Assembly: GCA_041687075.1 (NCBI GenBank)
Contig: JAWLCO010000009.1
Coordinates: 1-60,715, forward strand
Origin: ZC4RG25 sp041687075
GTDB taxonomy: Bacteria; Pseudomonadota; Alphaproteobacteria; Rhizobiales; Hyphomicrobiaceae
Length of the DNA: 60,715 nucleotides
Direction: 5' to 3'
Position numbers and translations under genes: made by a program. Shown here in pieces: positions 56,184 through 60,715 of this stretch. Each line of letters opens with the position of its first letter. The first letter of the stretch is position 1. The notes under the pieces are model-generated. The model made no database searches and was not told the origin of the DNA. It saw only the letters and a program-made list of their open reading frames with translations.

Positions 56184-56857
56184 TCGCCAAAAAGCCTTTC
56201 ATGAAGATTCTTTATCATTCCCGCAGTCGCCCCCCAGATATAGCGATTGCCGAACGGAATTGCATAGAAATGGCGCAGGCGGCCGCGCCATTCGCGCGAA
56301 TGCTGCTGGTGGTTGGCCGCATTCATCAGGAATGATAGCGGCACCTCGAACGTATCGGCGACCTCCGACGGGTCCGGCGCGAGCGAGAACGAGGGTTCGA
56401 TCAGCGCCACCACCGGCATGATGTGAAACCCGCTGCTGGAGCGGTAGCTGTCGAGATATCCGAGCGGCTCGATATGGCGAGGCTTCAGGCCGATCTCCTC
56501 CTGCGCCTCCCGGATCGCCGTAGCCATCGGTCCGGAATCCACGGCCTCGACCTTGCCGCCCGGAAAAGCGATCTGGCCGGCATGGGTCGGCAGATGATCC
56601 GTGCGGACGGTCAGAAGCACGGTCAATTCCCGGCGGGCCACGACGGGCACCAGCACCGCCGCGGGCCGGGGCGGCTCCATGAGGGCGAGGTCTGCCAGGA
56701 GCTCCGGGTTCAGGTCGAAGTCGCTGCGCGCCCAGCTGCGTCCCGTGCGCGGGTCGAAAATGGCTTCGCTCGGCGCGGGATTGAGGCGCTCGCGGGCGAG
56801 GTTGCGGAACTCCGGCGCAGTGAGGCGGAGCAGATGGCTGGTCATGGGGCGCGACAT
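56180..56857 (-). CDS. CoA pyrophosphatase (Nudix hydrolase)
   Basis: 225 residues. The Nudix region is QIAFPGGKVEAVDSGPMATA followed by IREAQEEIGL, with the REAQEE metal-binding core; spacing before it is one residue longer than in the textbook motif, as seen in the CoA pyrophosphatase branch. PAAVLVPVVARRELTVLLTVR and LTVRTDHLPTHAGQIAF are typical of CoA-specific members that cut coenzyme A to 4'-phosphopantetheine and ADP. ATG 56857 or 56845 could be the start. First gene of the Nudix-DUF6111-cca operon. Confidence 0.9.
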   Translation of the reverse strand: MSRPMTSHLLRLTAPEFRNLARERLNPAPSEAIFDPRTGRSWARSDFDLNPELLADLALMEPPRPAAVLVPVVARRELTVLLTVRTDHLPTHAGQIAFPGGKVEAVDSGPMATAIREAQEEIGLKPRHIEPLGYLDSYRSSSGFHIMPVVALIEPSFSLAPDPSEVADTFEVPLSFLMNAANHQQHSREWRGRLRHFYAIPFGNRYIWGATAGMIKNLHERLFGE

Positions 56858-56957
56858 GGCGGGTGAACCATGCTCATTCGCGCCCGCCTTTGCAAGAAGA
56901 CGCGGCCGCCCCTCGCCGCGCTGCTCTCCTGGTCACGCCGGGCCGACGGAGCTTCCG

Positions 56958-59006
56958 CTACTCCGCCGCTGCCTTCTGGGTTGCCAGCACCTGGTCGGCT
57001 AGCCGGCCGGTCAGCTCCGCCAAGTGGTCGAACTGGGCCGTGAACGACCCCACCCCTGCCGTTGCCGAACGCAACTCCACGATCAGATCGTCCATTTCAG
57101 CTGCCGGGATCTGCGCCTGCACCACGTCCCAGCCGGGCCAGCCCTCGCGATGATCGAAGCCGAGGATCTGCCCGCGGCGCTGGGAAATGAGGCCGTTGAT
57201 CTTCGCCGTCGCATCCGAGGGAATGGCGATTTCGACCGACATGATCGGCTCGAGCAGCACCGGGCTGCACTGCGGCATGCCCTCCGTCATGGCAATACGG
57301 CCAGCCTGGCGGAAGGCCATGTCGGACGAGTCTACCGTGTGGTAGCTGCCGTCCTTCAGCGTCACCGCCACGTCGACCACCGGGAAGCCGAGAGGGCCCT
57401 GCTTCATGAAGTCCTGCACGCCGATCTCGACGGAGGGGATGAACTGCCGGGGCACCACACCGCCCGTGATCGTCTCGGAGAACTGAAAGCCGCTTCCGCG
57501 CGGCACCGGCTTGATCTCGAGCACCACATCACCGAACTGGCCATGCCCGCCGGACTGCTTCTTGTGCCGCCCCCGGACCGTCGTGGCTTTGCGAATGGTC
57601 TCCTTGTACGGCACGAGCCGCCGCTGGCGATCGACCGCCACGCCATACTTGCGGTTCAGCCGCTCGAGCGCCACGCGGAGGTGCATCTCGCCCTGCCCCA
57701 GCAGCACGAGCTGATGGGTGTCCGGGCTCTGTTCCACAGAAAGGGACGGGTCCTCCTCGACCAGTTTGCCGAGGGCGGTCGACAGCTTGACCTCGTCCTT
57801 CCGGTCCTTCAATCCCAGAGCAATTCCATAGACGGGCTGCGGCGCCGCCGGGCTCTCGAGCTGGGCGACGCCGTTCTTGTCAAGGCTGATCGTGTCGCCG
57901 GTCTTGATATGATCGAGGCGCCCCAGGGCTACGGTATCGCCGGCCTTGGCGCCCTGGCGCTTTTTGGTCTCCTGCCCCACGACGGAAAACACACCGGCGA
58001 TACGGTCCTCCCCGTCCGGGCCGACCACTGTGCCGCCGTCGGGGATTTCTCCGGCAAGCACGCGCGCCAACGACAGCTTGCCGCCGTGGGCCGTGTGGAC
58101 GGTCTTGAACACGTAGGCTGCCGACTGCGCATCAGAGGATCCGAGCCGCTCCGCAGTCTGCTCAACGAACGGCGCCTCGTGCCGAAGCGCCTTCAGCAAC
58201 CGGATGGTCCCGTTGCCCCGATCGGCCGATCCCAACAGCACCGGGCAGATCAGCCCTTCGCGCAGCTCGTTGGCGAGGTCGTCGAAGACCTTGTCGCGCG
58301 GCGGCTGCATGTCGGAGAGGAGCTGCTCCATCAGCTCGTCGTCGTAATCCGCAAGCTGCTCGAGCATGTGGAAGCGGGCTTCCTGCTCCCGCTCCATGAG
58401 GCCCTGCGGCATCTCCACGACCTCGGACGGCGCATGCTCGCGATAGACAAAGGCGCGTTCGAGCGCGAGGTCGACAAACCCGGTGGCGATCCCGTTCTCC
58501 CAGATGGGGATCTGACGCAGCACCAGCGGCTTGGCGCTGGCGGGCTGCAGAAGCGGCAATAGCTCGCGAACACCCGTGTCGAAGGTGTCGATCTTGTTGA
58601 GGAACAGCATGTGCGGGATGCCGCGATCCTCGAGCTGCTTCAGGATGAGCTGCAGCGCGGGCACGCGCTTGGGGTCGGGCTCGCAGACGACGACGGCCGC
58701 ATCGCAGGCCGTCAGCGCAGCGCAGCTCTCATTCTGGAATTCAATGGAGCCGGGACAGTCGATGAAGGTGAATTGATCACCCAGGAATTCGATCTCGGCA
58801 ACGTTCAGTTCGGTGCTCATGCCGTGGGCACGCGCCTCAGGGCTGCCGTCTCCGACCGTCGATCCTTCCGTTACACGGCCTTGGCGCGAGATGGCGCCGC
58901 TACGGGCCAGAATGGCTTCGAGCAGGGTTGTCTTGCCGCTGAGGTAGGGTCCAACCAGTGCGATGCACCGGGCGGAGCGGCCTTGCGGGCCGGCGGGTTG
59001 CCCCAT
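56958..59006 (-). CDS. elongation factor G-like GTPase
   Basis: 682 residues. EF-G domain order is complete: GTPase with P-loop GPYLSGKTT, switch-II DCPGS, and NKID; then domains II to V (LVLLGQGEMHLRVALERL, HKKQSGGHGQFGDVVLEIKP, GFPVVDVAVTLKDGSYHTVDSS). The P-loop differs from the AHIDAGKT of canonical EF-G, and there is no str operon nearby, so it is a paralogue of the EF-G-like/TetM-related branch, not the main translocase. Function in this branch is unsettled. Start ATG 59006 has GGAGG upstream at good spacing. Confidence 0.9.
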   Translation of the reverse strand: MGQPAGPQGRSARCIALVGPYLSGKTTLLEAILARSGAISRQGRVTEGSTVGDGSPEARAHGMSTELNVAEIEFLGDQFTFIDCPGSIEFQNESCAALTACDAAVVVCEPDPKRVPALQLILKQLEDRGIPHMLFLNKIDTFDTGVRELLPLLQPASAKPLVLRQIPIWENGIATGFVDLALERAFVYREHAPSEVVEMPQGLMEREQEARFHMLEQLADYDDELMEQLLSDMQPPRDKVFDDLANELREGLICPVLLGSADRGNGTIRLLKALRHEAPFVEQTAERLGSSDAQSAAYVFKTVHTAHGGKLSLARVLAGEIPDGGTVVGPDGEDRIAGVFSVVGQETKKRQGAKAGDTVALGRLDHIKTGDTISLDKNGVAQLESPAAPQPVYGIALGLKDRKDEVKLSTALGKLVEEDPSLSVEQSPDTHQLVLLGQGEMHLRVALERLNRKYGVAVDRQRRLVPYKETIRKATTVRGRHKKQSGGHGQFGDVVLEIKPVPRGSGFQFSETITGGVVPRQFIPSVEIGVQDFMKQGPLGFPVVDVAVTLKDGSYHTVDSSDMAFRQAGRIAMTEGMPQCSPVLLEPIMSVEIAIPSDATAKINGLISQRRGQILGFDHREGWPGWDVVQAQIPAAEMDDLIVELRSATAGVGSFTAQFDHLAELTGRLADQVLATQKAAAE

Positions 59007-59200
59007 GGGTGTCCTCCTTTGTAGGCGTCAGGACGCGAACCGCGCGCCCCGCGCCTCGGAGGAGCGCGGCAGGACCATCATGTTCGCGCCGCATGGACGA
59101 GAGCGCAAGGGGGGATTCGTATGCTGCAAGACAGTTTGCAGATTGCTGTCCCGCAGTAATCTCAGCGAAGCTCCAGGCCGAGCCAGAGCGGGAGGGCTGA

Positions 59201-60169
59201 ATGGGACGGGTTCTGCTGCATTTGATTTCATGCAGCCTCGTGGCTGCTGGTGGTGCCCTGGTTCCGGCTCCGGCATTCACCCAGACAGCCGATCGCACAG
59301 GAGAGCCAGTGGCTGACAGCGGCCCGAGCCGGCCGCTGGAAGCTCCCGTGGATCTGCGCCCCCGGTCCGAAAAGTTCTGGCTCACCGACGACTGGTTCGA
59401 CCGCGGGCTCCTCGAAGCGCCGACGAACCACGGCGTCGAGCGCATCGAGACCAGTTACATCAACCCAGCTGACGGGACCGAGGTGCCGGCCGTGCTGTTC
59501 CGGCCAACCGGCGGCGGGCGCTATCCGGCCGTCCTGTTCGCGCACGGCCGGCGCGGGCTCGACCCTCTGACCGAGCGCGTGCCCCTCGGCATTGCGGCAC
59601 GGGGCTTCGTCGTCCTTGCGCCAGACACCTACGCGGCCCGGTTCATCGCGCCGATGCCGATCCAGCATCTTGCCGAAACCGAGCTCGACATGGGTGCGGG
59701 CCTCGATGCGCTGCTCGCCCGACCGGAGGTCTCGACCAGCAAGGCCTGTGTCGTGAGCCATACCCGCGGCGGCTACATGTCTCTCAAGATGGCAGTGACC
59801 CAGGGCCGTCAGGAGAACACGCTCGCGTGTCTCGTCGCCTACTACCCGCACTGGCAGCACCCTGCCGCACCGGAGCCGGATCAGGTGTATCGCCATGCCA
59901 GCGAGGTGGAGCAACTGAAGCTGCCCACCCTCGTCTTCATCGGTGAATTCGAGCAGTACCAGCGCCGCCGCTCCATCGAGAGCGCAGTGGCCGCGTTGAA
60001 GGCGGCAGGGCGGCCGGTGCGGCTGATCATCTACCCTGGCGTCGGCCGCGGATTCGAGTTCCGATCCGCGGATGTGCGCACGTTCGCAGACGACCTTGCC
60101 GCCAAGGATGCCATCCACAGGTCCGCCGTGTTCATGGCCGAACAGCTCGCGGCAAGCCCACGGCCATAA
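59201..60169 (+). CDS. secreted dienelactone hydrolase-like protein, catalytic triad apparently replaced
   Basis: 322 residues. A signal peptide (LLHLISCSLVAAGGALVPAPAFTQ) and an alpha/beta-hydrolase fold (YPAVLFAHGRRGLDPLTERVPLGIAARGFVVLAPDTYA). Where the family has GxS/CxGG there is SHTRGG (Thr188 at the nucleophile place), where it has YPGAGHGF there is YPGVGRGF (Arg283 in place of His), and the acid position in IGEFEQY is Glu251. The fold is clear; hydrolysis by the usual mechanism is unlikely. It is divergent from the EF-G-like gene (194 bases apart). Start ATG 59201. Confidence 0.8.
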   Translation: MGRVLLHLISCSLVAAGGALVPAPAFTQTADRTGEPVADSGPSRPLEAPVDLRPRSEKFWLTDDWFDRGLLEAPTNHGVERIETSYINPADGTEVPAVLFRPTGGGRYPAVLFAHGRRGLDPLTERVPLGIAARGFVVLAPDTYAARFIAPMPIQHLAETELDMGAGLDALLARPEVSTSKACVVSHTRGGYMSLKMAVTQGRQENTLACLVAYYPHWQHPAAPEPDQVYRHASEVEQLKLPTLVFIGEFEQYQRRRSIESAVAALKAAGRPVRLIIYPGVGRGFEFRSADVRTFADDLAAKDAIHRSAVFMAEQLAASPRP

Positions 60170-60247
60170 ACGACGTCGGGCCGCAACGCAGCATCTGAAG
60201 GTGCACTGCAACAGGACAAATTACGGTACGGTTACGGAAGAATTAAC

Positions 60248-60278
60248 TTGACGTGCGCTAATTGCGCCTCATCATAAT
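60248..60278 (+). promoter_or_regulatory. putative promoter of the small gene at 60350
   Basis: TTGACG (60248-60253), 19-base spacer, CATAAT (60273-60278). Transcription would start close to 60285, which favours ATG 60350 over ATG 60284 for the downstream gene. Confidence 0.45.
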
Positions 60279-60349
60279 CTGTCATGGAACTTTGTTATCC
60301 AAGCGGTGTTTCGGCTTGGGTCCAAGCGGTAAGCAGGGGCGTGGTTCCA

Positions 60350-60574
60350 ATGGGTATCGATAGGCTCATCAAAGCCGCAGAAGCTGCCGGATACGCCATG
60401 GCGAACTCGGAAGACCTGCTCGTGCCCGTTCCGCCTCCGAAGAAGAGCGATCCGCAGCCGTGGCGCGCCGCAGAGCCGGCCCAGCGTGTCGAGCAGCGGG
60501 CCCTCGTTCCCGTAAAACCCCAGAACGGTTTGCGCGACTGGTGGTTTGCGCTTTCGAACAAGGCTATGGCCTGA
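60350..60574 (+). CDS. small hypothetical protein
   Basis: 74 residues from ATG 60350 (MGIDRLIKAAEAAGYAMANS), with AGGGG upstream; ATG 60284 would add 22 residues but lies at the predicted transcription start. A helical N-terminus, then a Pro/Lys-rich linker (VPVPPPKKSDPQPWRAAEPA) and a C-terminus with GLRDWWFALSNKAMA. No family recognised, no signal peptide. It overlaps the convergent hydrolase gene by 11 bases. Confidence 0.5.
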   Translation: MGIDRLIKAAEAAGYAMANSEDLLVPVPPPKKSDPQPWRAAEPAQRVEQRALVPVKPQNGLRDWWFALSNKAMA

Positions 60575-60715
60575 CGCCGTCCTGGTCCGCCGCTGCCAGC
60601 CATTCCAGCACTTGGCCGTACTCTTCCGCGATCCAGAAGTGGCCGCGGGCGTCGAGTTCGGTCAGCGTCGCCCCCGGGATGTCACGGGCAAGATCGCGAG
60701 CCGCCGAGAGCGGCA
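60564..60715 (-). CDS. alpha/beta hydrolase, C-terminal part (5' end outside window)
   Basis: The last 50 codons only. The reading frame gives PLSAARDLARDIPGATLTEL, then DARGHFWIAEEYGQVLEWLA and stops at 60564-60566. GATLTELDARGHFWIAEEY is the end of an alpha/beta hydrolase, with the catalytic-type His in GHF. Specificity cannot be judged from this piece. Confidence 0.75.
   Translation of the reverse strand, partial: PLSAARDLARDIPGATLTELDARGHFWIAEEYGQVLEWLAAADQDGVRP

Noticed and set aside
59755..59790. The hydrolase-like protein as an ordinary dienelactone hydrolase.
   Set aside because: Thr, Arg and Glu replace the expected Ser/Cys, His and Asp, as read directly from the codons.

Overview
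The window is a GC-rich alphaproteobacterial chromosome segment and fits Hyphomicrobiales best. The evidence is a core gene set typical of that order: TIGR02302, NDUFA12-like and DUF2155 proteins, a paired DUF1214/DUF1254 cassette, the Usg protein, a MoxR-DUF58-DUF4159 cluster, DUF1285, DUF6111, an H-NS/HvrA-type protein, and RNase E with an acidic insertion in its S1 domain. The genus cannot be fixed from this sequence. A run of 100 N inside thiC shows it is a draft scaffold. There is no prophage, insertion sequence, CRISPR array, rRNA or tRNA that I can see; it is mostly housekeeping DNA carrying scattered small palindromic repeats.

Left part (1-15 kb): the B12-dependent ribonucleotide reductase nrdJ runs off the left edge and has a palindromic repeat element inserted in frame. 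A possible small RNA or attenuator lies upstream of it. Then come an NDUFA12-like complex I protein, a DUF2155 secreted protein, sufE, a two-domain peptidoglycan-binding protein, DUF1491, and a translationally coupled block of class A PBP, DUF1214 and DUF1254. YcgN, lysA and the large TIGR02302 membrane protein with a Gln/Gly-rich repeat follow.

Middle (15-41 kb): LysR, a PLP aminotransferase, a BepA-like M48 protease with TPRs, a DsbA-like oxidoreductase, aroQ-accB-accC, aat, a solute-binding TRAP protein without transporter genes, rne, the amidase amiC, a second class A PBP (mrcA), prfB with a programmed +1 frameshift, a broken hypothetical gene, thiC behind a TPP riboswitch, TetR, usg, and an extradiol dioxygenase divergent from a LysR gene.

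Right part (41-60.7 kb): DUF1285 divergent from a four-gene MoxR cluster that encodes three von Willebrand A-like proteins, two with an intact DxSxS motif; a beta-hydroxyacid dehydrogenase; a purine permease; an H-NS-type protein; groES-groEL under a CIRCE operator; a small secreted protein; a Nudix-DUF6111-cca-acetyltransferase operon; an EF-G-like GTPase; a secreted dienelactone-hydrolase-like protein whose catalytic residues all look replaced; a small hypothetical gene; and the end of an alpha/beta hydrolase.

Several groups converge on the envelope: two class A PBPs, an amidase, a peptidoglycan-binding protein, M48 protease, DsbA, DUF2155 and the MoxR/vWA cluster. The least understood assembly is the MoxR cluster at 40.8-47.8 kb. 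The most unusual sequence event is the repeat element translated within nrdJ.
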